Origin: Sporosarcina cascadiensis
GTDB lineage: Bacteria > Bacillota > Bacilli > Bacillales_A > Planococcaceae
Reading direction: 5' to 3'
DNA length: 64,000 bases
NCBI RefSeq assembly: GCF_009650995.1
Contig: NZ_WHVV01000013.1
Coordinates: 32,027-96,026 of the forward strand
Shown here in pieces: positions 1-8,167 of the stretch. The notes beneath the pieces are model-generated. The model saw only the letters and a list, made by a program, of their open reading frames with translations, was not told the DNA's origin and searched no databases. A program made the translations under genes and the position numbers. Every line of letters starts with the position of its first letter. Position 1 is the stretch's first letter.

Positions 1-214
1 CCGTGTTTGGGTGAGCCTTGAAAAGTATGTGGACATGATCCTGATCATTATTCCACTCGACAAAAGAAATATTATAACTTTCATCTACCCGTTCAAACAT
101 GTCTTTTGCATACTCTGAGATCGCCTTGTCCATCACTTTTCTGTGATAATTGACGACCAACACGAGATGGTAATAGAGTGAGAACACTGAATGATTATTA
201 CTATCTAGATGCAT
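1..214 (-). CDS. IS200/IS605-type TnpA transposase, 5' part only
   Basis: This is the N-terminal 71 residues of a Y1 HUH single-strand transposase; the gene runs off the left edge. The translation opens MHLDSNNHSVFSLYYHLV and continues through a conserved VMDKAISEYAK stretch to DHVHILFKA, where HVH is the HUH metal-binding motif. The catalytic tyrosine would lie beyond the window. An AGGGG ribosome binding site sits about 9 bases before the ATG. No TnpB-like gene is visible on this side. Family assignment is firm; whether the copy is intact cannot be told. Confidence 0.85.
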   Translation of the reverse strand, partial: MHLDSNNHSVFSLYYHLVLVVNYHRKVMDKAISEYAKDMFERVDESYNISFVEWNNDQDHVHILFKAHPNT

Positions 215-275
215 GGATATACCAACCCCTCTATTATTACGACTGATTGTATCATAATGGGGAACGAAAGACCAT

Positions 276-356
276 TTGGCTATCGCCAACCGAAATTCAT
301 CTCCCTCTTACCGTTGGGCTTGGCCCATCACACGCTTGAAGAGGGAGACTTCTTTC
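276..356. repeat. Nested hairpins at the TnpA-proximal end of the IS200-type element
   Basis: Two hairpins lie just upstream of the transposase start. The first pairs TTGGC with GCCAA (276-289). The second pairs TCTCCCTCTT (300-309) with AAGAGGGAGA (339-348), extended by CCGAA/TTCGG, with an inner GGGC/GCCC pairing. IS200/IS605 elements carry such subterminal palindromes, used for strand recognition, and hairpins before tnpA that limit translation. The exact element boundary was not determined. Confidence 0.5.
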
Positions 357-372
357 GGAAAATGTTAAAAAG

Positions 373-419
373 GGACACCTGATTTACAATGAATGATTCA
401 TTGTAAAAAACAGGTGTCC
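373..419 (-). terminator. Rho-independent terminator of dapA
   Basis: GGACACCTG (373-381) pairs with CAGGTGTCC (411-419) and the inner TTTACAATGAAT pairs with ATTCATTGTAAA, giving a long near-perfect stem. On the minus strand it is followed by a CCCTTTTTAA run. It begins about 10 bases after the dapA stop codon. Confidence 0.85.
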
Positions 420-428
420 TTTATCGTT

Positions 429-1313
429 TTATAGTACAGTTGCTTTATGCAAGTTTAAAACATTTTTCAAAGTCTGTAAATTAGCTTCAGGCAGAGGCAG
501 AATAGGCAAGCGCACGCCGCCAACCGCTACGCCTTTTAAATTCAACGCAGCTTTAACTGGTGACGGATTCGGTGCAGAGAACATTTCTTTTATGATCGGC
601 AGCAGACGGCGGTGCTGCTGTGCCGCTTCTTGAAGGTTTCCGCTCTTGAAATTCTGAATCATCGACTGCATTTCATTGCCTATCACGTGCGCGGAAACAG
701 AAACAACACCCGCTCCGCCGATCGCTAGAACAGGAAGTGCCAGTCCGTCATCCCCACTGTATAAGGTGAAATTATCCGGAGTAGAATCGATAATAGCAGC
801 CATCGCTTCCAAGTTTCCGCTTGCTTCTTTCACCGTGACGATATTCGGCACTTCAGCCAGACGGATAATCGTTTCCGGCTCCATATTCACAGCACTGCGT
901 CCCGGAATATTGTAAAGCATGACAGGCAAAGCAGTCGTGTCAGCAATTGTTTTGAAATGCTGATACAGACCTTCCTGGCATGGCTTATTATAGTAGGGCG
1001 TAACGAGCATGATACCGTCTACTCCCGCGTTTTCTGCATGTCTTGTCAGTTCAATAGATTCTCTCGTACCATTCGTGCCTGTTCCCGCAATTACCGGAAC
1101 TCTTCCTGCAGTGATTTGTACTGTGAACTTGAATAATGCCACTTTCTCTTCAAGTGTCAGTGTAGGGGATTCTCCTGTAGTGCCTGAAATCACCAGGCTG
1201 TCTGATCCGTTGGCAATTAAGTGATTGATCAAGTTTTCCGTGGCTGCGAAATCAATTTCTCCTCTTTCATCAAAAGGAGTTACCATAGCTGTTACAATCT
1301 GTCCGAAATTCAT
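429..1313 (-). CDS. dapA: 4-hydroxy-tetrahydrodipicolinate synthase
   Basis: DapA condenses pyruvate with aspartate semialdehyde, the first committed step of lysine and diaminopimelate synthesis in the cytoplasm. The 294-residue product has the full family length. Visible motifs are the SGTTGES pyruvate-binding loop (43-49), YYNKP (107-111), the YNIPGRS segment with Tyr134 and Arg139, and the Schiff-base Lys162 in TVKEASG. The start was set at ATG 1313, which follows GTGGAGAAC; a longer frame to 1481 exists but runs through the riboswitch terminator and aptamer, so it is not coding. It is a single-gene transcript under a lysine riboswitch and closed by a strong terminator. Confidence 0.95.
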   Translation of the reverse strand: MNFGQIVTAMVTPFDERGEIDFAATENLINHLIANGSDSLVISGTTGESPTLTLEEKVALFKFTVQITAGRVPVIAGTGTNGTRESIELTRHAENAGVDGIMLVTPYYNKPCQEGLYQHFKTIADTTALPVMLYNIPGRSAVNMEPETIIRLAEVPNIVTVKEASGNLEAMAAIIDSTPDNFTLYSGDDGLALPVLAIGGAGVVSVSAHVIGNEMQSMIQNFKSGNLQEAAQQHRRLLPIIKEMFSAPNPSPVKAALNLKGVAVGGVRLPILPLPEANLQTLKNVLNLHKATVL

Positions 1314-1383
1314 CTGTTCTCCACATCCTATCTTTTTATTGAAAAAACATAGAGGGTGGAGGGCGAGTTGATCATTGAACGCA

Positions 1384-1414
1384 AAAAAGCAGCAACGAGG
1401 GTCGCTGCTGCTTT
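1384..1414 (-). terminator. Riboswitch-controlled terminator before dapA
   Basis: On the minus strand AAGCAGCAGCGA pairs with TCGTTGCTGCTT and is followed by TTTTTTGCG. It sits between the lysine aptamer and the dapA start, the position expected of the expression platform: lysine binding should let this hairpin form and end transcription. Confidence 0.85.
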
Positions 1415-1437
1415 GAAATAACGAATTATTTCTCTGC

Positions 1438-1611
1438 ATAAGATAGCCCTCCATATAGTCGCCTATATGACAATTCTGCACTTATTCAGCCCAGAACCAG
1501 CCTAGAGAAAATGAGCTCTCTTCAGCTTCGGCAAATTCCCCTTTCTACAATCTTCATCGGATCTCATCATCCTCAGATTGTGTACTGATGGTCTTTGCGC
1601 CTCTATCCTTA
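1438..1611 (-). promoter_or_regulatory. Lysine riboswitch (L-box)
   Basis: Read on the minus strand, the leader contains the L-box signature elements in order: AGGATAGAGGCGCA, AAAGGGGAATTTGCCGAAGC, CTGGTTCTGGGCTGAATAA, and the closing TGGAGGGCTATCTTA. GGATAG at the 5' side pairs with CTATC at the 3' side to close P1. With the terminator just downstream this is a transcriptional OFF switch that lowers dapA expression when lysine is plentiful. The aptamer class follows from established consensus; I did not fold it. Confidence 0.9.
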
Positions 1612-1652
1612 CTTCGAAGTTTTCGAAATAAGAGAATGTTTAATTACTTATC

Positions 1653-1681
1653 ATTCTACCTGTTGTTCTGACGGATTGCAA
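1653..1681 (-). promoter_or_regulatory. Sigma-A-type promoter of the dapA leader
   Basis: TTGCAA (1676-1681) and TAGAAT (1653-1658), read on the minus strand, are separated by 17 bases and lie about 40 bases upstream of the aptamer. The -10 matches consensus at 5 of 6 positions and the -35 at 4 of 6. Confidence 0.6.
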
Positions 1682-1787
1682 CCTTTCTGTAAAAAACGCA
1701 GCGGATGAGCTCCTTCAAATTCTCATTCGGTACAGAGAATAAACGCAATAGCATGCATATAATATTCATTTTCATTTATAGAATCTA

Positions 1788-3941
1788 TTACTTTGGTTTG
1801 TCTTGTGAGTCAGGTTCTCTCCGCTGCGGGAGCTCTACCCCCAATTTCTCCAGTTGTTTTTTTGCCTCTTCCGATGTAATGGAACCATCTCTTTGCTGTT
1901 CCAGAATGCTTTGGACTTGTTCTCTTGTCTCTTGATCTAAATCAGCGAATGGATCTTCCTTTCCCTGAGGCGGCAGTTGTTTGTCCCCATTGGCTTGCAT
2001 TCCATCTGGACGATCCATGCCGTCTTGAGCACCTTTTCCGCCTGGACCGCCCATACCGCCAGGTCCGACACTTTTCGTGGTGGTTATTCCAGATTCATTA
2101 AGCCATGTGACAGAATCTGAAATCAAAAACTCCGTTGTTTTTTCCCCTCCTGAATAGTCTCCACCTTCATAAAGACCGTCACTTTCTTTGCCGGAAGATA
2201 TTCCTCCTGAAGAAAGAGTGTAGGAACCATCTTTTGCTAAGTCAGGTGAACTGATGACGATTGATTGATAATCTTTTTCGGGTGCAAACGTTACGATATT
2301 CTGCCCTTCACTATCCTCTAAATGAATCAAAGTTCCTGCCGTTTGGGTTTTCGGATAGCTCATCAAGATGGTATTCTGAGTTGATTCTTCTGAAGTAGCC
2401 ATCGCCATCCCGGAACTTCCTGCAGCAATCAATACACCGCCGCTTATCTCAAAATCTTGGTCATAATCCAAAGCGCCATTGCCGTTATTCGTTGGCCCAT
2501 TAACAAGTACTGTACCGCCTGTCATCGAAATGGAACCATTCGAATCAAGTCCGTCCCCGTCTGCATCGACATAAATATAGCCTCCGCTAATCGAAAGCAG
2601 ACGGTCAGAAGCAGCTGTTTGTTGTGCAGTCTGATCTGAGTTCTCGCCGCCGCTAATATTAATGCCGTCATCTAATGCCTTCAGACGAACTTTTCCGTCT
2701 GAGATAGTGATCGCTTCACTTTCTATCCCTTCATAACTCTTCGTGATATCGATACTGCCTCCTTTGATCAGGATGGACGTATCTGCGTGAATTCCGTCAT
2801 CACCCGCAGCCACTTGTAAATCGCCGCCCGTAATCGTGATAGAATTATTGCTGTGAATTGCATCGTCAAATGAATCAACAATAATTTTCCCTCCGCCAAT
2901 GGCTACTTCTTCATTAGCCTTCAAACCTTTTGCACTCAGAGTGGAAGAATCAGTGCTTTCATCTTTGGTGTCAGAATCCATTTCTCCCACTGCCGCCCGA
3001 TCCATTCCGGTATTCTTTATATTTTCAGAACTGCCGCCTCCTGAAGAAACAGTGAAATCTCCGTCCGCAATCAGCAGGGAAGTCTCTGCTTGAATGCCAT
3101 CGTCAGCCGTCAGAATATCAAAGGTGCCTCCTTCAATCGCAATGATTCCTTTTGAAACGTCTTGATCATTGGTTGATTTCATTCCATCTCCGTCTGCTTC
3201 AATATGAATACTGCCATCTTTTACAGCGAGGAGGTCCCGGCCCAGCATACCGTCGTCAACAGCATGAATCTCCATGTTGCCGCCCGTGATTTTTAATTGG
3301 TCCTTACTAGTGATCCCGTCATTAAAATTAGCATTGACAACAAGCTTTCCGCTGCCATTGATCGTCAAATCATCCTTACTGAATAACGCGGCATTCGGTT
3401 CATCTTCCTCTGAATTCTCATACACATAATTTTCACCGTCAGATAAGACGTTTTCAGTGCCCTCCTCTAATGAAATCACAGTTTTTTCAGCTTGTTTTAC
3501 ATAAATAGCAGAAGAAGTAGAAGAATGAATCTCTGCTCCATCCAGTACTAACCGAACTATGCCGTCGTCTTCCGTCTCTACGATGATTTGTCCGTCATCC
3601 AGCTTGCCTTGGATCGTATATACGCCTGCCGACTTGATCGTCACTGTATGTTTATCACTGATTACGACTCCATCACCTTTTGAACTGGCACTGCTGCCGT
3701 TCAACTGAATAGACGTGGCATTTTCCCAATCTGAATAAAAATCTTCATCGGCATACTGCACTTTCTCGCTGATTACACTCGCTATTTCCTGATTGCCGAT
3801 CGTACTCAAGCTTTCGGCTTTAACTATAGCCTCGCTTGTATTTTTCACGCTAGCCGAATCATTGCTGCAAGCAAATAAAAGTGAAGTGCACAAAAGAGAG
3901 GCGGATATCTTCATAAATCTTGATTGTTGTTTTCTCATCAT
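1788..3941 (-). CDS. Secreted lipoprotein with carbohydrate-binding beta-helix domain (Cthe_2159-like)
   Basis: The 717-residue product starts with a lipoprotein signal whose lipobox ends at LFAC (Cys25), so it should be anchored outside the membrane. Residues about 75-560 are a series of short imperfect repeats (ISGG or ITGG, then DDGI, DGLDSNG, DDGIHAD) typical of right-handed beta-helix proteins of the Cthe_2159 carbohydrate-binding family. The last 100 residues are low complexity, first Gly/Met/Pro rich (GPGGMGGPGGKG) and then Gln/Glu/Lys rich. An AAGGAG site precedes the ATG. The gene is divergent from the response regulator and carries the operator repeats also found before the VTC gene. 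Binding of a polysaccharide or surface polymer is inferred from the family. Confidence 0.75.
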   Translation of the reverse strand: MMRKQQSRFMKISASLLCTSLLFACSNDSASVKNTSEAIVKAESLSTIGNQEIASVISEKVQYADEDFYSDWENATSIQLNGSSASSKGDGVVISDKHTVTIKSAGVYTIQGKLDDGQIIVETEDDGIVRLVLDGAEIHSSTSSAIYVKQAEKTVISLEEGTENVLSDGENYVYENSEEDEPNAALFSKDDLTINGSGKLVVNANFNDGITSKDQLKITGGNMEIHAVDDGMLGRDLLAVKDGSIHIEADGDGMKSTNDQDVSKGIIAIEGGTFDILTADDGIQAETSLLIADGDFTVSSGGGSSENIKNTGMDRAAVGEMDSDTKDESTDSSTLSAKGLKANEEVAIGGGKIIVDSFDDAIHSNNSITITGGDLQVAAGDDGIHADTSILIKGGSIDITKSYEGIESEAITISDGKVRLKALDDGINISGGENSDQTAQQTAASDRLLSISGGYIYVDADGDGLDSNGSISMTGGTVLVNGPTNNGNGALDYDQDFEISGGVLIAAGSSGMAMATSEESTQNTILMSYPKTQTAGTLIHLEDSEGQNIVTFAPEKDYQSIVISSPDLAKDGSYTLSSGGISSGKESDGLYEGGDYSGGEKTTEFLISDSVTWLNESGITTTKSVGPGGMGGPGGKGAQDGMDRPDGMQANGDKQLPPQGKEDPFADLDQETREQVQSILEQQRDGSITSEEAKKQLEKLGVELPQRREPDSQDKPK

Positions 3942-4017
3942 TAAGCTCCTTATCCTGAATAAGATTTCATCTAATTTGTAAGATGATATTTTGCTGTGAT
4001 TCCTATTATTCAGGAAG

Positions 4018-4039
4018 AACCTTAAACAAACCTTAAAAA
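4018..4039 (-). promoter_or_regulatory. 11-bp tandem operator repeats before the beta-helix lipoprotein
   Basis: Two direct repeats with 11-bp spacing (AACCTTAAACA then AACCTTAAAAA) lie between the divergent lipoprotein and response-regulator genes. On the minus strand they read TTTAAGGTT twice, followed about 11 bases later by a -10-like TAATAG and then GAATCACAGCAAAA. Tandem 11-bp repeats are the usual binding pattern of OmpR/PhoB-type regulators. The same repeat and the same ATCACAGCAAAA tail occur before the VTC gene at 6155-6210. Confidence 0.65.
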
Positions 4040-4059
4040 ATGATATGTTGATTTAAAGT

Positions 4060-4087
4060 TTGCTTTTATTCGAGTTAGTTTTATAAT
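4060..4087 (+). promoter_or_regulatory. Probable promoter of the response regulator/kinase operon
   Basis: TTGCTT (4060-4065) and a perfect TATAAT (4082-4087) are separated by 16 bases. The -10 box lies 49 bases before the response-regulator start. The regulator repeats at 4018-4039 lie just upstream, so autoregulation is possible. Confidence 0.5.
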
Positions 4088-4136
4088 CGTACGTAACCAG
4101 AAGCGACTGTGAGTGATGAAACGAGAGGAGCACTAT

Positions 4137-4823
4137 ATGAAACTGCTGATCATTGAAGATGACAAATATCTTTCTGAATCAATTTGCGATATCACTAAGG
4201 AAATATTCGATGTGGAGCAGGCGTACGATGGGGAAGAAGGTCTGTTTCTTGCAGAACAGAATATTTTTGATGTCATTATCCTGGATATTATGCTTCCTTA
4301 TTTAAACGGCTATGAAGTATTGGATAATTTACGAAAGAAAAATATTACGACTCCAGTCATTATGCTGACAGCCAAAGACGGAATTGATGATAAGATTAAA
4401 GGTTTTAAGGTCGGAGCGGACGACTATTTGGTGAAACCGTTCCACCGGGAAGAATTGTTATTGAGGCTCGAGGCCATGGTAAGAAGAACAGGTGGCTTAT
4501 TTAAAGAAAATATCCTGACATTTAAAGAATTACATCTGCATATAAAAAATAAAACTGCCGAGATACACGGGAAGGCCCTTAAGCTGAATGGAAAACAATT
4601 TGATTTGCTGGAGTACTTGGTGAACAATAAAAATGCTATTTTGACGAAGGAACAGATATTTGACCGCATATGGGGATTTGAATCTGATACTTCCACGACT
4701 GTGGTCGAAGTATACGCCAGCAATTTACGGAAAAGTTTAAAGGTATTTGGTTATGATCAATACATCAAGACTTTCCGCGGATTAGGTTATATGCTGGAAG
4801 ACCGCGGTGAAGGAAATGTTTAA
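4137..4823 (+). CDS. OmpR/PhoB-family response regulator
   Basis: The 228-residue protein has an N-terminal receiver domain (acidic pair Asp8/Asp9, phospho-acceptor Asp50 in ILDIMLP, MLTAKD, and VKPF) and a C-terminal winged-helix domain (about 130-225, ending in TFRGLGYMLE). ATG 4137 was chosen because AGAGGAG lies 7 bases before it; an upstream ATG at 4113 has no such site. The kinase gene overlaps its 3' end. The 11-bp direct repeats before the lipoprotein and VTC genes are its likely targets; this rests on position and repeat spacing, not on any experiment. Confidence 0.9.
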   Translation: MKLLIIEDDKYLSESICDITKEIFDVEQAYDGEEGLFLAEQNIFDVIILDIMLPYLNGYEVLDNLRKKNITTPVIMLTAKDGIDDKIKGFKVGADDYLVKPFHREELLLRLEAMVRRTGGLFKENILTFKELHLHIKNKTAEIHGKALKLNGKQFDLLEYLVNNKNAILTKEQIFDRIWGFESDTSTTVVEVYASNLRKSLKVFGYDQYIKTFRGLGYMLEDRGEGNV

Positions 4824-6114
4824 TAGACTAATCTTCAAGAAGCAGCAGCTGACATTCATGTTTCTTAATTTGATCGCATTTACAGTGATTTTTACGATCT
4901 TCAGCATTATTATTTTCAGCCAAGTGCAGAACACGCTATTCTCGAAAACAGACGAAGAACTTTTGTCATTTAAAGAGAGATTGACCGGCAATAATCCGGA
5001 AAGTCTGAGGCTGCCTCCTAAAGAAGGTAACTTAAACCCGCCTGCACGGACTGATGAGAGGCAAAAAGGTATGCTGAATCCACGAATGATTGTCATTCAT
5101 TGGGACGGGTCGGGGAATATTCTGAATGAAGATGAAATCGGAACATTATTTTATGAAAATTATTTAGAAAGTTATACGTTGGACAAAACGAATTTGAACG
5201 AGATTACAATGACGAAAATCAGTGATCTGTACCACTTCAGATACATTCTTTTTGAAGATCAGAATGATCAGGATCAAACGGTCTTTACACAATTGATGGT
5301 GAATGTCGATGCAGAACAAACGATTATTGCCAACTTTGAAAAACTGATTATTATCTGCTCGGTAATCTTTATCGTTCTTTCCATTTCTGCGAGTTTCATT
5401 TTATCCAGAAAGATGATGAAGCCCATCATTCATTCTTGGAACAAGCAGGCGGAGTTCGTAGAAAACGCGTCACATGAACTTCGAACACCTTTGACGATTA
5501 TCCAGAATAAATTGGAACTTCTTCTCACGGTGCCGCAGGAACGAATTGCAGACCGTTTTGAAAACATCGCGTTAAGCCTATCGGAAACAAGGCGTTTATC
5601 GAAACTAACTTCCGACTTATTGACTTTGGCCAGAGCGGATTCTGCAGAGACGCAAATTATAAAGCAGTCCATTCATTTGGATTCATTCATCGAGAATATA
5701 TGCGCGCCTTATCAGGAAATTGCCGAATCACAGGAAAAGCATTTTACGCTAAGTTGCCAAAGCCCTTTTACGATAGAAGCAGATGAAACACGCCTTCATC
5801 AACTGGTAGTGATTTTATTGGATAATGCCTTAAAATATACAGGTGAAAACGACAGGATCAGCGTGAAAACCTATACGGAAGATCTAAAAGCAGTAATTGA
5901 AGTCAGCGATACGGGAATCGGTATCAGAGATGAAAATATTGGCCATGTGTTTGATCGATTTTATCGGGAAGACAAAGCAAGGACTAGGGAAACGGGAGGA
6001 ATGGGACTGGGATTATCCATTGCTCAGTGGATTGTATCGATGCACGATGGGACCATTCAGGTGAAAAAGAATCAGCCGGCAGGTTCTATCTTTATAGTCA
6101 AGCTGCCAAAGTAA
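4807..6114 (+). CDS. Sensor histidine kinase, partner of the preceding regulator
   Basis: The 435-residue membrane kinase has transmembrane segments at about 15-38 and 178-200, an extracytoplasmic domain of about 140 residues without a recognised fold, the phospho-acceptor His223 in ASHELRTPLT, and an ATPase domain with LLDNALKYTG, DTGIGI and GGMGLGLSI. No clear HAMP domain is seen: the second membrane segment is followed almost directly by the dimerisation helix. It overlaps the regulator gene by 17 bases, so the two are translationally coupled. GTG 4807 and ATG 4816 are both possible starts. A terminator follows directly. Confidence 0.9.
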   Translation: MKEMFNRLIFKKQQLTFMFLNLIAFTVIFTIFSIIIFSQVQNTLFSKTDEELLSFKERLTGNNPESLRLPPKEGNLNPPARTDERQKGMLNPRMIVIHWDGSGNILNEDEIGTLFYENYLESYTLDKTNLNEITMTKISDLYHFRYILFEDQNDQDQTVFTQLMVNVDAEQTIIANFEKLIIICSVIFIVLSISASFILSRKMMKPIIHSWNKQAEFVENASHELRTPLTIIQNKLELLLTVPQERIADRFENIALSLSETRRLSKLTSDLLTLARADSAETQIIKQSIHLDSFIENICAPYQEIAESQEKHFTLSCQSPFTIEADETRLHQLVVILLDNALKYTGENDRISVKTYTEDLKAVIEVSDTGIGIRDENIGHVFDRFYREDKARTRETGGMGLGLSIAQWIVSMHDGTIQVKKNQPAGSIFIVKLPK

Positions 6115-6141
6115 GAGATCACATAGTGTGATCTCTTTTTT
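6114..6141 (+). terminator. Terminator of the two-component operon
   Basis: AGAGATCACA (6114-6123) pairs with TGTGATCTCT (6127-6136) and is followed by TTTTTAA. It begins at the last base of the kinase stop codon. Confidence 0.85.
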
Positions 6142-6154
6142 AATACCGAATTTC

Positions 6155-6202
6155 TTTAAGGTTCATTTAAGGTTCGCCATTTAATATAGGCTTTATAGAA
6201 TC
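6155..6202 (+). promoter_or_regulatory. Operator repeats and promoter of the VTC/DUF4956 operon
   Basis: TTTAAGGTTCA and TTTAAGGTTCG (6155-6165 and 6166-6176) form a tandem 11-bp repeat with the same core as the repeats at 4018-4039. A -10-like TAATAT/TATAGG follows 9 to 12 bases later and a second candidate TAGAAT is at 6197. The stretch AATCACAGCAAAA then matches the leader of the lipoprotein gene. There is no good -35 box, as expected for a promoter activated from such repeats. Confidence 0.65.
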
Positions 6203-6225
6203 ACAGCAAAAAGGAGCAGATTACT

Positions 6226-7035
6226 ATGGCGATTGAAATCTTCAGCAGAAAAGAACAAAAATACTTAATCACTCGACGCCAATACGCCGAACTAACAGAA
6301 CGGATCGGACCTGTCATGCGTAACGATAAAAATGGAATCGACGGAAAATACTCGGTCACTAGCTTGTACTTCGACAATGCAGAAAAAGGAATTTATTTCG
6401 AGACGAAAAATAAATTGAAGTACCGGCAGAAACTGCGCTTGCGTGTCTATAACGATGCGGATCTCTACAGTACAGCTTTTTTTGAGGTCAAACAGAAACA
6501 TCAGAAAGTGGTCAATAAACGACGGATGCTGCTGCCGCTTAAAGAAGCCTACCGATACCTTGAAGAAGATGGCCAGGCAGGGCTAGATCAATATGAAACC
6601 TCAAATACGCAGGTCTTGAAGGAGATTGATTATTTCCGTACGTTCTATCGCTTGCGTCCCGAAATGGTCGTATCATACAGCCGGCATGCGCTCCACGGCA
6701 TCCATGATTCCGGACTGAGAATCACGCTTGATTTTGATTTACGCTGCCGCAAAGACGATCTACATATCGAAAACGGCCCCTACGGAGAGTATTTCATAGA
6801 TCCCGATCTTGTCGTATTAGAAGTGAAAGTTGATCACAGCGTGCCGCTTTGGCTTGCGCGTATTTTACAGGAGCTACAATGTGAACAGCGGAGCGCCTCG
6901 AAGTTCTGTACGAGTATGGAATTGCTGAGCGGAGATGTATTGCCGCAGGCTGACTATTTGGAACCGAAAGAATTAAAAGAACCGATTACAGGAGGAATAG
7001 AAAATGGATCAAATCACGAACTTGTTTTCATCTAA
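6226..7035 (+). CDS. VTC-domain protein (polyphosphate polymerase-like)
   Basis: The 269-residue protein matches the VTC domain, the tunnel-fold domain that makes polyphosphate in yeast; bacterial copies are of unknown function. Visible elements are an N-terminal EQKYLITRRQY, SLYFDN, the basic strands YRQKLRLRVY and KQKHQKVVNKRR that should bind phosphate, and a late acidic strand VLEVKVDHSV. It has no membrane segment. AAAGGAG precedes the ATG. Its last 32 bases overlap the DUF4956 gene, so the two are co-translated. The pair commonly occurs near surface-protein genes such as CotH; here the partner is the beta-helix lipoprotein 2.3 kb away. Confidence 0.8.
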   Translation: MAIEIFSRKEQKYLITRRQYAELTERIGPVMRNDKNGIDGKYSVTSLYFDNAEKGIYFETKNKLKYRQKLRLRVYNDADLYSTAFFEVKQKHQKVVNKRRMLLPLKEAYRYLEEDGQAGLDQYETSNTQVLKEIDYFRTFYRLRPEMVVSYSRHALHGIHDSGLRITLDFDLRCRKDDLHIENGPYGEYFIDPDLVVLEVKVDHSVPLWLARILQELQCEQRSASKFCTSMELLSGDVLPQADYLEPKELKEPITGGIENGSNHELVFI

Positions 7036-7687
7036 TGGATTGGAAGGAAGCCCTACCATGTGGATGAGTATTACCGCGATGGCACTGGCTGCTGTTCTCA
7101 GCTTAATTATTACGAAAGTATACCAAATTACGTTTAACGGCGAACGTTATTCGCAAGCCTTCGTTCACACGATTGTTATGATGAGTGTGGTCGTATCGGT
7201 AGTTATGAACGTCGTAAGCGATAATGCAGGCGTCGCATTTGGTCTATTCGCTGTTTTCTCACTCATCCGTTTCCGGAGTGCTGTCACGAACGCTAAAGAT
7301 ATTGCGTATATCTTCTTCGGATTATGTGTTGGGATGACTGCCGGACTCTTTCAGTTTCCTCTTGCCATCGCGTTGACGCTGTTTGCCAGTCTGATTTTCT
7401 ACCTTCTGTACAAGGTCGATTACGGCAAAGGGAAAGATACGCAAATTCTAAAAGTGACCGTCCCTGAAAACTTGAATCACGAGAATCTATTTGATGATAT
7501 CTTGAATGAAAAAACAGAAGCGTATCATCTTCGTCAAATAGAAACGACAAACTTAGGAACAATGATTCTTTACACCTTTGCAATTCGAAGCAAGGTGGAG
7601 ACCAAAGATCAAGAGCTGCTGAATGAAATTCGCGTACGCAATGCAAATTTGAAGGTGTCCCTTTCCTATTTGGAGATGCGGGACTGA
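7004..7687 (+). CDS. DUF4956 membrane protein
   Basis: The 227-residue protein has about four membrane segments within the first 130 residues and a cytoplasmic C-terminal domain. The stretch FSLIRFRSAVTNAKDIAYIF is characteristic of DUF4956. An AGGAGG site lies inside the end of the VTC gene, 10 bases before this ATG. Because VTC proteins act at membranes, this protein may anchor the VTC domain or export its product; that role is inference from the persistent pairing. Confidence 0.8.
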   Translation: MDQITNLFSSNGLEGSPTMWMSITAMALAAVLSLIITKVYQITFNGERYSQAFVHTIVMMSVVVSVVMNVVSDNAGVAFGLFAVFSLIRFRSAVTNAKDIAYIFFGLCVGMTAGLFQFPLAIALTLFASLIFYLLYKVDYGKGKDTQILKVTVPENLNHENLFDDILNEKTEAYHLRQIETTNLGTMILYTFAIRSKVETKDQELLNEIRVRNANLKVSLSYLEMRD

Positions 7688-7826
7688 GTAAAACAATGAA
7701 TATCTGCAGAAGAAATGATTTCGTATTAAATAGAAGAAAGATCCTGCGCCCATTCAAATTCTCCAATGATGGTGAAAGTCTTTTTAAAGTAAACTTGCTT
7801 AAAAATAAAAGTATTGATTGAAACAG

Positions 7827-7866
7827 CCCCCTCTTGCAAAAATGATAATCAAGAGAGGGGTTTTTA
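7827..7866 (+). terminator. Terminator of the VTC/DUF4956 operon
   Basis: CCCC-CTCTTG pairs with CAAGAG-A-GGGG (one bulged A) and is followed by TTTTTATTG. It lies 140 bases after the DUF4956 stop. Confidence 0.75.
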
Positions 7867-8067
7867 TTGTGATTTTGTTTACTCATACTGGAATGCCAAT
7901 ATGGATAAATAAAATGGTTCCTACAATTATAGAAATACATAAACCTGACTTTCATAATGAAGAACTTTCTTAATAAAGTCTAATAACGTATTCTGATAAA
8001 TAGCCAAAAGCTATAACTATATACAAAAAAGCGATTGGTAATAGTTAGACGATTAAAATATACTTGC

Positions 8068-8167
8068 GGTAAGGTAATAGAAAAGTATGAAAGTTTTTAC
8101 AACAACAATCACTGTAAAGGAGGCTCTTGAATTATTATCGCGCATTGTTACCTTATATTACCTTACC
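8068..8167. repeat. Widely spaced 12-bp inverted repeat
   Basis: GGTAAGGTAATA (8068-8079) is repeated in inverted orientation as TATTACCTTACC (8156-8167). A partial third copy, TTACCTTA, lies at 8149-8156. The arms are 76 bases apart. Such spacing fits a looping operator or a large RNA stem; nothing decides between them. Confidence 0.45.

Noticed and set aside
1314..1481. N-terminal extension of dapA by 56 residues
   Set aside because: It would translate the riboswitch terminator and part of the aptamer, is absent from the family, and ATG 1313 has its own ribosome binding site.
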